Source of the DNA: JAIRNF01 sp031551125
Lineage (GTDB): Bacteria > Bacteroidota > Bacteroidia > Bacteroidales > UBA932
DNA: 64,000 nucleotides
Reading direction: 5' to 3'
Assembly: GCA_031551125.1 (NCBI GenBank)
Contig: JAVBOB010000010.1
Span: 1-64,000 of the forward strand
Part shown: positions 1 to 9,097 of the stretch, in pieces
Numbering within the stretch: position 1 is the stretch's first letter
Layout of the letters: each line of letters opens with the position of its first letter
Translations under genes and position numbers: made by a program
The notes under the pieces: generated by a model
What the model was told of the DNA's origin: nothing
The model's input: the letters and a program-made list of their open reading frames with translations, nothing else
Database searches by the model: none

Positions 1-3000
1 AACAGCTGCGGGTGAAGTAACAACAATAACGGGCTTCGTATTAATCGTTACCGTACCCATTACCGCATCGCTCACACAACCCTGTGCTGATGTTCCGATT
101 ACCCAGTAGCTGGTTGTGCCTACCGTGCTGATAACCGTAGAACCTAGCTCAGCACCTACTGTACCCGTATTGTCGGCGTAGTATTTATAAGTCGTAGCAC
201 CTGTAGCCGTACCCGCTACATCAACCGTAGCCGGAGCACACACCGCAGCGGGAGAAGTAACCGTAATCACAGGCTTTGTCAACATGGTAACATTTGTTAT
301 ATAAGGGCTTGCAGCTGTACATCCGCTGCTGTTTGTATAGCTTACGCTTACGCTGCCGCTACCTGCTGTGCCCCAATTTACTGTAACATAATTATCGGTT
401 GCCGAGCCTCCGCTGATAACGGTTCCTCCTACAACATTCCATTGGTAAGCGCTCATGCCCGATTCAGTAGAGTAGCGTTCGCTTGTTGCATTAGCACATA
501 CAGTTGCATTTCCCGTAATTGTTGGAACGGGAACAGGTAGTACCGTAAGCTGTGCTTGACTATTCAATGTTCTGTTCATACAACCCATACCGTTCTTATC
601 TACAAGGCTATCGAGCACTACTATTGTATTTGCGATAACGTTGCTGTATGAAAGGGTTGCCAAATTGCTAGATGTAGTTGTACTGTTTGGTACTCCATTT
701 TCGCTGTAGTATAGCTTAAAGGGCGCAACACCTGTAAGGGTAACCTGCAGAGTGGCATTTTCACCCGGACATAAGTTTGTGTTTGCCGGAGCTATTGTTG
801 CCGTTGCATATACTCCGTTTGTAGCTTGCACCGGAGAATAGGGGGTGAAGTTACAGCTGTTGCCGTCTTTTAGCTGTAGCGTATAGCTTCCATCGGGAAT
901 AATAGCCGTAATGTGCATAGCGTAAGTTCCGTTCCGTGTAACCGAGTCAACAGCTACGGCGCTATAGCTTGCCCCATTCAGCTTATACTGGAATGCAGGT
1001 AAGCCGCCCAATGCCTCAAACCTAACAGTGGTAGACGTATTGGGGCATACGGAATTGATAACCTGAACGTTTGTGATTATAAATTCGGGCGAAGCGGTAA
1101 AGTTATCAGCCCCTGCAGCATTAATGCAAGAAGAACGCGGGTCGTTATCAAAGTCGGCCGGAACAGTAGCTAGTAGCGGTACGTGTAATCGCGCATCAAT
1201 GGTTGACGGTGCCGCCAAGTGTAAATTATTAGCCGCTGCAAATGTCGGTTCAACTAAGAAAGAGTTATCTTTCATTGCTGTTGCCCAACCGGAAAGGGTA
1301 GGGAATACGGTTGTTGTTGCATCTGCATAGCCGATGTTTCCGTTGGTAATATTGTAACGGTTATCGGATATTGTAGGGCTTGGTGTTGCCCATACCTTTA
1401 CAAGGTAGTTACTATTATGTCCGTTAGAAATCTCATTCGATAGAATGTTATTTTTCAAGCGGGCAGTAGTCGAATTAATCTTTGTACGGTCGCCAATGTT
1501 AATAGCGGTTGCCTCATCGGTATCGGTAAGTTTAGTAATAAGTCGAACGGTATTGTGGTACAGGCTTATGTTTCCATACGCCGAAATTCCAATACCAATT
1601 CTTCCTGCCACATCGCTCACCATATTATTGGAGATATAGCCCAACGGAAGGTTTACACTTTCGGCAAAAATACCGATAGCCGAAGCATTGGCATTATTGG
1701 CAATGTTTTTAATATTGCTTACGGTATTGGCATTCATGTTTACCTGACCGGAAATGTAAATCCCGACAGAGTTGTAGTAGCTGTTGGTGCGAACGCCCTT
1801 TCCGGTAATATCATGCACCACACAGCTCTTCACTAGTGATAGCGGACCACCCATATTTTTTGCCATAATACCAACGGCATACGACTCGCTATTGAGGTTG
1901 TAAACCGTATTGTTATAGCATTCGAAACTGTTTGATAGGGTATATATTTGCAGCCCTTGTAAGGCAAATCCCGTTGAGGTAGAGTTGTTGGTGATGTTGC
2001 TTATTTGGTTGCCATTTACCTTCAATGTTGCAGAACTGTATATGTACATAGCGTTTGTTGTACATTCAAATCCTGCTTGGTTGTTCAGGTTATCTACTTT
2101 ATTGGATGAAATATCCCATGTGCCTGTACCACCCATTTGCTGTAGGTAAATGCCGTTAAGCACCTGCCTGTTACCTGTTGAAGGAGTCATGTCTTTTACT
2201 ACGTTACCGGTAACGGTTACTGCCGTAGCTATGGTACTAGGCATTATGTAAATACCATTAGCATGGTTGCTCGCAACAATATTGCCCTTTGCTTGTACAA
2301 ACTTATTCGTTGTTCCGTTTATACCCGTGTAACCGCTATGTACGTAACTGTTGCTTATCCAAAGGCTATCTGTTGCAACGTTTACAACGGTTCCTCCGTT
2401 TGGAGCCACTTGTTGTGGAGCCAGCAGGAATTCGCTATTGCGTACACGAACACCTTTACCACTATTGTTAGAAGCATCCTTATCTACACTTAACGCGCGT
2501 ACAGTACTGCTTACTGTAGTATAGGTATTATTGAATACCAGCAAAGGCGCCGTAGGGCTGGCCTCAGTCGCTGCCTGCTGTCCGTCAATAATGATATTAT
2601 TTGCAGCCGTGAACTTTACCAACGAAGTGTTGAGGTTACCCGTAATAATACGACGAGTACCGTCACTTGTAATGGTTAGCATATAGCTGGTAGAACCCGG
2701 TGCAGAACCAAGAAACTCTACCTGTTGTGTTTCACTAATATCGCTCGATACAATTAGCCGGCTATTAGCCCGTATACCGCAATTATTGTACTTGTCGGCA
2801 GCAGCTTTCAACGTTGGGAAATCGGCTCCCGGTACGTTTCCTACAATATAGTCGCCTGCCAAACCTCCGGTAATCGTAACCATACCCATTACCGCATCGC
2901 TCACACAGCCCTGCGCCGAAGTTCCCTTTACCCAGTAGTTCGTAGTTTGAGTACCCGTAAATATGGTAGAGCCCAGCGGAATTGTACAAGCTGCGTCTGA

Positions 3001-4398
3001 GTAGTAGGCGTAGGTAGCAGCCCCTGTAGCCGTACCCGCCACATCCACCGTAGCCGGAGCACACACCGCAACTGGAGAAGTAACGGTGATCACAGGCTTC
3101 GCATTTATGGTTACCGTACCTTGTACCGCATCACTAACGCAGCCTTGCGCCGAAGTACCCTTCACCCGGTAGTTCGTAGTCTGAGCACCTGTAAATATAG
3201 TAGAACCCAGTTCGATAGTACAAGCGGCATCCGAGTAGTACCTGTAGGTAGCCGCTCCTGTTGCCGAGCCTGCCACATCAACTGTCATTGGATCGCATAC
3301 GGCGTTAGGTGAGGTAACTATGATGGTCGGCTTTTCATTGATAGCTACTGTACCTTGCGCGGGTGCGCTGGTACAGCCTTGTGCCGATGTTCCGATTACC
3401 CAGTAGCTCGTGGTCTGAGCACCGCTGAATATAGTAGAACCCAGTTCGTTAGTACAAGCGGCATCCGAGTAGTACCTGTAGGTAGCCGCTCCTGTTGCCG
3501 AACCTGCTACGTTTACGGTAGCAGGTGTACAAACAGTTACAGGTGAGTTTACTGTGACTAATGGTAGCTGTTTTTGCGTAATATGAATGGTCAACGTATC
3601 ACTACAGTTGTCGGTAGAAACAAACTTAACATAGACAGGCGTATCCCTTGCAACGGTGAACGGAAGGGTAAGCGGTGTAGTACAAATTCTGTCAACGTAG
3701 TATGAGGTGTCTATTGTGCTGGGTGCGGTAATTAAGCGTGTCAGGATTTGTTTGGTTAACAGTGAACCTGCGCAGAGGCTGGTATCTCTTACCTGACTTG
3801 GCGTAGTAGCGCTGATGGTTTGCAGCTCTACAGAACCCGCGTCGTAACCGCAACCTACGGGGCGAGACATGTCTCTTTGGTCGGTGCTGGTTACCTGGTT
3901 GGTTGATGTAGGTATATTTTGTGCGTAGCTACCTGATGATAGGTTGATGGTTTCCGTTGGCCCTCCGTTGTCGGCAAGCGTGGCCGCATCGTCTGTTGCT
4001 GAGTCAAAGAGGTTACTTCCCTTGTCTGCCGACAAGTTTACATTGCCCATTCCGGGAAGTGTTGCGCCGCGTACCACGTTGTAGCTGGACGACAATGCGG
4101 CAGTACTGTTAATTTCAGAACCGCTGCTTCCGTTGCCGTATATAATATTGCCGTTGGTTATGCTATTCCCGTTAATAGTCAGGTTAGATACATCGATAAC
4201 AATTTCTGAAAGCAGGTTAAGCTGAAAGTTGCTATCAAACACAATGGTACAATTATCTCCTGCCATACGAGCATCTGCAATAGCCTGTCGCAAAGACCCC
4301 ACTCCGTAATCGTTTCCGTTGGTAACATGAAACGTAGTTTGCCCTATAGTGTGTAGGGAGATGAATAGCGGTAGAATACAAAGAATTATTTTACGCAT
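1..4398 (-). CDS. Giant secreted beta-helix / Ig-like repeat protein (3' part off the left edge)
   Basis: An open frame of 1,466 codons runs from ATG at 4398 to the left edge with no stop, so the C-terminus is missing. Residues 1-19 are a signal peptide ending near H-T-I-G-Q. Residues 24-60 carry the G-S-L-R-Q-A-I segment typical of secreted right-handed beta-helix proteins. Three tandem 78-residue Ig-like repeats have conserved cysteines at residues 290, 368 and 446. Next comes a long Asn-rich beta-helix-like stretch (about 513-1070), a SprB-like segment (about 1100-1190), a PKD-like segment (about 1285-1370) and a fourth Ig-like repeat (Cys 1387), with another beginning at the edge. Such proteins are cell-surface or secreted adhesins or polymer binders in Bacteroidota, often exported by type IX secretion; that sorting domain would lie outside the window. 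Function is otherwise unknown. Confidence 0.85.
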   Translation of the reverse strand, partial: MRKIILCILPLFISLHTIGQTTFHVTNGNDYGVGSLRQAIADARMAGDNCTIVFDSNFQLNLLSEIVIDVSNLTINGNSITNGNIIYGNGSSGSEINSTAALSSSYNVVRGATLPGMGNVNLSADKGSNLFDSATDDAATLADNGGPTETINLSSGSYAQNIPTSTNQVTSTDQRDMSRPVGCGYDAGSVELQTISATTPSQVRDTSLCAGSLLTKQILTRLITAPSTIDTSYYVDRICTTPLTLPFTVARDTPVYVKFVSTDNCSDTLTIHITQKQLPLVTVNSPVTVCTPATVNVAGSATGAATYRYYSDAACTNELGSTIFSGAQTTSYWVIGTSAQGCTSAPAQGTVAINEKPTIIVTSPNAVCDPMTVDVAGSATGAATYRYYSDAACTIELGSTIFTGAQTTNYRVKGTSAQGCVSDAVQGTVTINAKPVITVTSPVAVCAPATVDVAGTATGAATYAYYSDAACTIPLGSTIFTGTQTTNYWVKGTSAQGCVSDAVMGMVTITGGLAGDYIVGNVPGADFPTLKAAADKYNNCGIRANSRLIVSSDISETQQVEFLGSAPGSTSYMLTITSDGTRRIITGNLNTSLVKFTAANNIIIDGQQAATEASPTAPLLVFNNTYTTVSSTVRALSVDKDASNNSGKGVRVRNSEFLLAPQQVAPNGGTVVNVATDSLWISNSYVHSGYTGINGTTNKFVQAKGNIVASNHANGIYIMPSTIATAVTVTGNVVKDMTPSTGNRQVLNGIYLQQMGGTGTWDISSNKVDNLNNQAGFECTTNAMYIYSSATLKVNGNQISNITNNSTSTGFALQGLQIYTLSNSFECYNNTVYNLNSESYAVGIMAKNMGGPLSLVKSCVVHDITGKGVRTNSYYNSVGIYISGQVNMNANTVSNIKNIANNANASAIGIFAESVNLPLGYISNNMVSDVAGRIGIGISAYGNISLYHNTVRLITKLTDTDEATAINIGDRTKINSTTARLKNNILSNEISNGHNSNYLVKVWATPSPTISDNRYNITNGNIGYADATTTVFPTLSGWATAMKDNSFLVEPTFAAANNLHLAAPSTIDARLHVPLLATVPADFDNDPRSSCINAAGADNFTASPEFIITNVQVINSVCPNTSTTVRFEALGGLPAFQYKLNGASYSAVAVDSVTRNGTYAMHITAIIPDGSYTLQLKDGNSCNFTPYSPVQATNGVYATATIAPANTNLCPGENATLQVTLTGVAPFKLYYSENGVPNSTTTSSNLATLSYSNVIANTIVVLDSLVDKNGMGCMNRTLNSQAQLTVLPVPVPTITGNATVCANATSERYSTESGMSAYQWNVVGGTVISGGSATDNYVTVNWGTAGSGSVSVSYTNSSGCTAASPYITNVTMLTKPVITVTSPAAVCAPATVDVAGTATGATTYKYYADNTGTVGAELGSTVISTVGTTSYWVIGTSAQGCVSDAVMGTVTINTKPVIVVTSPAAV
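2830..3560 (-). repeat. Three 234-bp tandem coding repeats (Ig-like modules)
   Basis: Within the giant secreted protein, the conserved Cys codons lie at 3529-3531, 3295-3297 and 3061-3063, exactly 234 bp (78 codons) apart. The modules share A-T-V-D-V-A-G, Y-R-Y-Y-S-D-A-A-C-T and G-T-S-A-Q-G-C. DNA identity is high enough that long stretches match base for base, which suggests recent duplication or gene conversion. A fourth, more diverged copy (two residues longer) lies at 1-290. Confidence 0.85.
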
Positions 4399-4811
4399 GG
4401 CATTATATGATTACCACCCTCTCGCCTCTTGGATTATATACTTAAACGAAAGAATATTTGTCTAGTTAATGATGATAGCTATATGCCGTTTGCCAACCTT
4501 GTGAAATATTATTGCTACTATTATTAAATCTGATTTATAATATCTCTCAGCCGGCGAATTGTTAGCTATTTAATGAGTTTTGTGAGAAACAATTGATAAA
4601 TCATATTGTTTGAAGCCTGCTTACCAAAACATGCTTTTGTTTTTGCAAGTAGTGTCATTTTTTACAATTTTCTTGAGAAAGAAGGTGAAATGATTAAACT
4701 AGCAGATAATAAGAATGTTAACATGAGGATGCGAAAAATACCGTATTCGCATAAAGTATATGCAAATACGGTATTATTATGTAAAGAGGATAGTAGTTCA
4801 TCTATGCCCTG
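4399..4811. other. Intergenic spacer between secreted protein and nucleoside phosphorylase
   Basis: This 413-bp AT-rich spacer holds the upstream region of the giant secreted protein and the 3' flank of the nucleoside phosphorylase, with a strong hairpin at 4737-4775. I see no clear TAnnTTTG promoter reading into the secreted protein. A possible 88-codon frame on the plus strand overlaps the phosphorylase and looks spurious. Confidence 0.6.
4737..4775 (-). terminator. Rho-independent terminator of the nucleoside phosphorylase gene
   Basis: A perfect 11-bp stem (AATACCGTATT / AATACGGTATT) encloses a second 5-bp stem (GCATA / TATGC). On the minus strand the stem is followed by a T-run (ATTTTTC). 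It lies 37 bp past the stop codon. Confidence 0.7.
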
Positions 4812-5687
4812 TTACATTAAAAGTAGCTTTTCCAAAGCCATTTCTACCATTTGTTTTACGAAAGGTTTGTAATCACTATTGGCGGTTTTGTTTTCGCGGT
4901 TGGCTATAATTGTACATATAGTAGCTGCTTCGTGTCCCAAAAGTGTTGCTAAGCCTGCTAGAGCAGAACTTTCCATTTCAAAGTTGGTAATTCGCTTACC
5001 TTCGTAGCTGAAATTTTCAATCTTGGCGTTCTGGTCAGGGTCGGCTAGCGGTAAGCGTACCACGCGCCCTTGTGGACCGTAAAAGCCGGGAGCAGATATG
5101 GTCATGCCGTGTATAACGTCGTTACCGAAAATACCCGAAAGCATTTCTGAGGCCCTAACAAAGTACGGTTTGGGCAGCTGTGGTAACCAGCCCATGTGCT
5201 TAACAAAGGCTGACTCGTAGTCGAGAAGAGAGATACTATCGCGACCTGCGTAAAAGTTAAGCAAGCCGTCAAATCCAATGGATATATCGGACATTACAAA
5301 TGCTCCGATAGGTATATCAGGCTGTGTTGCGCCTGATGTTCCCAACCTGAGCAGGGTAAGCTCCGTTAGCTCCGGCTTAACTGTTCGTGTAGCAAAATCA
5401 ACGTTTACCAGCGCATCCAGCTCATTTATTACAATGTCTATGTTATCCGTACCAATGCCTGTAGATAGTACGGTCATTCGTTTATCCTTGTAGTATCCGG
5501 TTTTGCTTACAAACTCGCGGTTGCTTGCAAATACTTCTACTTCGTTAAAGTATCCCGAAACCATTTCAACTCTTCCCGGATCTCCCACTAAAATTACCGT
5601 ATCGGCTACATCTTCCGGTTTCAGGTGCAGGTGAAATACACTACCGTTATCATTTATTATCAGCTCTGATGAAGGAATAGTTCTCAT
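4812..5687 (-). CDS. Nucleoside phosphorylase (uridine phosphorylase-like)
   Basis: A 291-residue member of the PNP/UDP phosphorylase family, which splits nucleosides with phosphate into free base and ribose-1-phosphate in cytosolic salvage. Visible landmarks are the phosphate-binding G-D-P-G-R near residue 36, the R-L-G-T-S-G turn near 113, and F-E-M-E-S-S-A near 240, where Glu-Met-Glu contacts the ribose. Length fits the Bacteroidota uridine phosphorylase-like group. Base specificity cannot be read with certainty. It is a single-gene unit divergent from the DUF4293 gene, with a hairpin terminator downstream. Confidence 0.85.
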   Translation of the reverse strand: MRTIPSSELIINDNGSVFHLHLKPEDVADTVILVGDPGRVEMVSGYFNEVEVFASNREFVSKTGYYKDKRMTVLSTGIGTDNIDIVINELDALVNVDFATRTVKPELTELTLLRLGTSGATQPDIPIGAFVMSDISIGFDGLLNFYAGRDSISLLDYESAFVKHMGWLPQLPKPYFVRASEMLSGIFGNDVIHGMTISAPGFYGPQGRVVRLPLADPDQNAKIENFSYEGKRITNFEMESSALAGLATLLGHEAATICTIIANRENKTANSDYKPFVKQMVEMALEKLLLM

Positions 5688-5786
5688 AATTTGCTCAACC
5701 TTAGAATGAAGTTCAAAAGTAAGCTTTTAATTCAATTCCGTCCAAGTATGATAGTCGATTTCTTTTTCAAATCAATGAAAAGACCT

Positions 5787-5794
5787 TATCTTTG
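5787..5794 (+). promoter_or_regulatory. Bacteroidota -7 promoter element (TATCTTTG)
   Basis: An exact TAnnTTTG match 28 bp upstream of the DUF4293 start. No clear -33 TTG is visible. It supports the internal ATG at 5823 over upstream starts. Confidence 0.55.
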
Positions 5795-5822
5795 TGCTTA
5801 CCACAATAAAGTACATCAACTT

Positions 5823-6239
5823 ATGATTCAACGTATTCAAACGCTTTATCTACTTATAGTAGCTACGTTACAAACCATTTTACTTTTTTCAAAGCAAGCT
5901 TCTTTCATAACTACGCTGGGCGAGGAAGAGTTTAGGGTATCGTCACTGTGGCCAATGGCTGTTTTGATAGGGATAACCGTACTATTGGCTTTTTTCTGCA
6001 TATTTATATACCGTCGCAGGGTTATTCAAATAAGATTATGTGTATTTAACGCCCTGTTGTTACTTATGTTGCAAGCGGTTGTTATATATATGCTGCTTAG
6101 AGCATCGGGCTTGTCACAGGAAAGCCGCTATTCTTTTACCGCCATATTTCCTATTATTAGTGTGGTGCTTACCTACCTTGCTATTCGTGCAATTGGTAAG
6201 GATGAAGCGATGATACGTGCACTGAATAGGATTAGATAG
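5823..6239 (+). CDS. DUF4293 family membrane protein
   Basis: A 138-residue protein with four predicted membrane helices (about residues 5-23, 45-65, 72-95 and 108-127). The N-terminus M-I-Q-R-I-Q-T-L-Y-L is the hallmark of the Bacteroidota family DUF4293, whose function is unknown. The frame is open upstream to 5691, but the family start and the TATCTTTG element at 5787 both favour ATG 5823. A 16-bp perfect inverted repeat follows the gene. Confidence 0.85.
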   Translation: MIQRIQTLYLLIVATLQTILLFSKQASFITTLGEEEFRVSSLWPMAVLIGITVLLAFFCIFIYRRRVIQIRLCVFNALLLLMLQAVVIYMLLRASGLSQESRYSFTAIFPIISVVLTYLAIRAIGKDEAMIRALNRIR

Positions 6240-6267
6240 ATAACAGATAAAGGAGCAAGGATAGGAA

Positions 6268-6306
6268 GAACAAAGACAAAAGATAATGATTCTTTTGTCT
6301 TTGTTC
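6268..6306 (+). terminator. Hairpin after the DUF4293 gene
   Basis: A perfect 16-bp inverted repeat (GAACAAAGACAAAAGA and its complement) with a 7-nt loop, about 30 bp after the stop codon. The stem is GC-poor, so it may be a word-type intergenic repeat acting as a terminator. Confidence 0.5.
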
Positions 6307-6361
6307 TCTTGTCTTTCATCAATAAATAATCAACTTTCAATAATCGATATTCAATGCAAAA

Positions 6362-7639
6362 ATGGACATTGCTTTTCTACTCATAGGACTTTGCGTTGGT
6401 GCGCTTGCCGGATGGCTTCTTGCTAAAGCTAAGCTTAGCAAGCAACAGGGTATTCCTCAAGCCGAGGTGGACGAACGATACGTTCACCGAAAAATATTTG
6501 AAGAGCTAAAATCCGAATCGGAACAGCGCAATAACCGCCTAATGGCTATTGGTGCGGAGCTGGCTAAGAGCGAAGAAAAAATTGCCAACCTCGAAAAGGA
6601 TTTATCGGGTATTCAGGAAACGTTTAAGCTGGAGTTTAAAAACTTGGCGAACGAGCTACTGGAGGAAAAGAGCAAAAAATTTGTTGAGATAAATGAAGAA
6701 AAAATAGGCGGTATTCTTCAACCGCTGAAAGAACGAATACAGCAGTTTGAGAAGAAGGTAGAGGAAACCTACAATCAGGAGACCCGCGAAAAAACAGCTC
6801 TACGTAAGGAGCTGGAGCAAATGATGAAGCTCAACGTACAAGTTAGCGAAGATGCTAACAAGCTTACAAAGGCGTTGAAAGGTGATTCAAAGGTACAGGG
6901 TGACTGGGGTGAAATACAGCTGGAACGATTACTTGAACAAGCAGGCTTGGTAAAGGGAGTACACTTTGTGATGCAGGCAAACCTCAAAACGGAGGATAAT
7001 CAGAACGTCCGTCCTGACTGTATTATAAATTTACCCGAAGGGAAAAACTTTATTATCGACTCTAAGGTTTCACTTACTGCTTATGAAAATTTCTACAATC
7101 AGGATGATGAGGTGTTGCGTGCTCGTTACCTTAAAGAGCATATAGACAGCTTAAGCCGCCACATGCAAGATTTGAGCCGCAAGAACTATCAAACGTTGTA
7201 TGGTGTTAACCCGCCCGATTACGTTTTGATGTTTGTACCGCTGGAGGCCGCTCTAACACTTGCCTTGAAAGAGGATAACTCGTTAATGGATAAAGCACTT
7301 AGTCGTAATATTGTGCTGGTATCAACATCAACTTTACTGGCTACGCTTCGTACCATATCTTTTATATGGAGGCAGGAGAACCAGCGACAAAATGTAATAG
7401 AGATAGCCAAAGAGGGTGGGGCGTTGTACGATAAATTTGTTGGTTTTATGGATGACCTGAAAGCGGTTGGTCTGAAGCTCGATGATGCCAAAAAAGAATA
7501 CGTAGAGGCTATGAAGAAGCTGTTCGATTCGCCTCGTAAAGCCGATACTATAGTTGCCCGTACACAACGGCTAAAAGAGCTGGGCGCTACTACTACCAAA
7601 TCTATTCCGCAACAGCTGTTGGATAGGCTGAATGAGTGA
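6362..7639 (+). CDS. rmuC: DNA recombination protein RmuC
   Basis: A 425-residue protein that in E. coli limits inversions at short inverted repeats and carries a nuclease-like fold. An N-terminal membrane helix (residues 3-21) is followed by a long charged coiled coil (about 35-170). The RmuC domain (about 175-400) shows G-D-W-G-E-I-Q-L-E, R-P-D-C-I-I-N and F-I-I-D-S-K-V-S, the restriction-nuclease-like core with conserved D and K. Length and order match the family. An RmuC homologue is notable in a genome whose spacers are this rich in inverted repeats. Confidence 0.93.
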   Translation: MDIAFLLIGLCVGALAGWLLAKAKLSKQQGIPQAEVDERYVHRKIFEELKSESEQRNNRLMAIGAELAKSEEKIANLEKDLSGIQETFKLEFKNLANELLEEKSKKFVEINEEKIGGILQPLKERIQQFEKKVEETYNQETREKTALRKELEQMMKLNVQVSEDANKLTKALKGDSKVQGDWGEIQLERLLEQAGLVKGVHFVMQANLKTEDNQNVRPDCIINLPEGKNFIIDSKVSLTAYENFYNQDDEVLRARYLKEHIDSLSRHMQDLSRKNYQTLYGVNPPDYVLMFVPLEAALTLALKEDNSLMDKALSRNIVLVSTSTLLATLRTISFIWRQENQRQNVIEIAKEGGALYDKFVGFMDDLKAVGLKLDDAKKEYVEAMKKLFDSPRKADTIVARTQRLKELGATTTKSIPQQLLDRLNE

Positions 7640-7674
7640 GCCCCCTAAATTCCCCGAAGGGTGGACTTGAAATG

Positions 7675-7778
7675 GCACACAGATGACACAGAAAAACGCA
7701 GATTTTACCATTTACTCATGATCAATGATGATGATCTTTAACTGTGTTTTTCTGTGCTTGTCTGTGTCATCTGTGTGC
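7675..7778. repeat. Long intergenic hairpin, CACAGA family
   Basis: Perfect 18-bp arms (GCACACAGATGACACAGA and its complement) sit at the ends, with a weaker inner pairing AAAAACGCAG / CTGTGTTTTT. It lies between the convergent rmuC and yggS genes. The same words recur at 23121-23331 and, diverged, at 31331-31419. A CCCCTAAATTCCCC fragment of another repeat family lies at 7640-7662. Confidence 0.75.
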
Positions 7779-7791
7779 TATTGGTTTTGAG

Positions 7792-8532
7792 CTATTTTTC
7801 CTCCGGCCAGTAGTAGCTATCAGCATATATTCGCTTACCGAAAATAGCCGTACCTACCCGTACCATAGTTGCACCTTCCTGAATGGCAACTTCTAAATCG
7901 CCGCTCATGCCCATAGAGAGCTCGTTGGCATTGTTGGATATTAAACCTTCTACAATTGCTCTGTCCCGTATTTCTTTCAACCGACGGTAGGAGGGACGTA
8001 CCAGCTCAGCCTCATCTGCAAACAACCCTATGGTCATAAAACCTTTTACCACTAACGTATCGTATTGCTTAAGCTGTTTTATAAAGTCAAATACATCGTC
8101 GGGATTCATACCAAATTTACTTTCCTCAAATGAGGTGTTCACTTGTACCATAATGTTCATAGAACGACCTTCCTGTTGCAACCGCTGGTCAAGCTTCTGA
8201 ACCAAATCCATACGGTCAACGGACTGAATGCACGATACGTATTTCAGGGCATCCTTTACCTTGTTGGTTTGCAGGTGGCCTATAAAATGTCGTTCATATT
8301 GTAAATCTGCCAAAGCATCGGCCTTTTGGGCAAACTCCTGCATACGGTTTTCTCCTACTAGTTGTTCGCCAAGGTCAATAGCTACGCGTATTCCTTCGGG
8401 CGGAACAGTTTTGGTTGCCAGCAACAGACGAACTGATGATTCTTCTCTTCCGGCAATGCGGCAGGCATTGGCCATACGTTGGTGTATATGGCTTAGGTTT
8501 TCCTTTATGTTTTGTTGGTACTGGTCTTGCAT
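7792..8532 (-). CDS. yggS: YggS/PROSC family PLP homeostasis protein
   Basis: A 246-residue pyridoxal-phosphate-binding TIM-barrel protein that buffers intracellular PLP and affects amino-acid and keto-acid balance. It has no known catalytic turnover. The PLP lysine lies in L-L-A-T-K-T-V-P (about residue 41). H-F-I-G-H-L-Q-T-N-K (about 82), M-V-Q-V-N-T-S-F-E-E-S-K-F-G (about 127) and L-S-M-G-M-S-G-D (about 208) are family signatures. Length is typical. The gene stands alone on the minus strand, convergent with rmuC. A weak TACTTTTA promoter-like element lies near 8555-8562. Confidence 0.93.
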   Translation of the reverse strand: MQDQYQQNIKENLSHIHQRMANACRIAGREESSVRLLLATKTVPPEGIRVAIDLGEQLVGENRMQEFAQKADALADLQYERHFIGHLQTNKVKDALKYVSCIQSVDRMDLVQKLDQRLQQEGRSMNIMVQVNTSFEESKFGMNPDDVFDFIKQLKQYDTLVVKGFMTIGLFADEAELVRPSYRRLKEIRDRAIVEGLISNNANELSMGMSGDLEVAIQEGATMVRVGTAIFGKRIYADSYYWPEEK

Positions 8533-8656
8533 TATTCTTATATATTTTCAACTGTAAAAGTAACGCTTTTTCTGATAGGGGTACAAAAATAAGGCTGGGT
8601 TGAGGGTAGGAGAGAGTGTGAGGTAATTAACACAGGTTGCTAGTTATAATAAAACA

Positions 8657-8730
8657 CGTCATTGCGAGGCGCTTTTTGCCGAAGCAATCTGTTTAATTCA
8701 AGAGATTGCTTCGCTTCGCTCGCAATGACG
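8657..8730. repeat. CATTGCGAG palindromic repeat, copy 1
   Basis: Outer arms CGTCATTGCGAG / CTCGCAATGACG (12 bp) and inner arms GAAGCAATCT / AGATTGCTTC (10 bp) form a long hairpin. The same consensus recurs at 38173, 41043, 44096 and 55946. It looks like a REP or MITE-like element. No transposase is visible nearby. Confidence 0.85.
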
Positions 8731-8797
8731 ATCTTAATTTTATAAGGCAAAATGCACAACTAGCAACTTTGATTATTTATAAAAGCATGACAGTATG

Positions 8798-9062
8798 CTA
8801 TAAAACGTTTAGCGTATGTTGCAGCTTTATAATAGAAGTAGTAAGGATAAACAGGTTGGCAATAATTACAGCGTATGTAAGAACGTTCTTGTTCTTCGTA
8901 AATAGGAAAGCAATATTTACAAGAACGAGGAAGAACGGACTGTATATACAGAAAATGTAGAAAATACTTCGTCAAGAACCAGCCATTTAATAGGTATGCT
9001 GCAATATTTACCAACGTTAGAGGTATTGATATTTTATGTAAAAAGATTATAGCTCTTTTCAT
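8798..9062 (-). pseudogene. Small membrane protein with an apparent frameshift
   Basis: Reading from ATG 9062 gives a plausible membrane N-terminus (M-K-R-A-I-I-F-L-H-K-I-S). That frame then turns Cys/Tyr-rich and runs to 8760. Shifting by one base near 8965-8975 restores a hydrophobic protein (S-P-F-F-L-V-L-V-N-I-A-F-L-F-T-K) that ends at a TAG at 8798-8800. The join would give a roughly 88-residue protein with about three membrane helices. This could be a real decayed gene or a base-calling error. The gene directly upstream on the same strand also encodes a small membrane protein. Function unknown. Confidence 0.45.
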
Positions 9063-9097
9063 ACGAATACGTTTTGTATCGCTCAATAGTATTGGAA

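Noticed and set aside
4606..4872. 88-codon plus-strand frame between the secreted protein and the nucleoside phosphorylase
   Set aside because: It overlaps the 3' end of the phosphorylase and crosses its terminator hairpin, and its translation has no family-like pattern.
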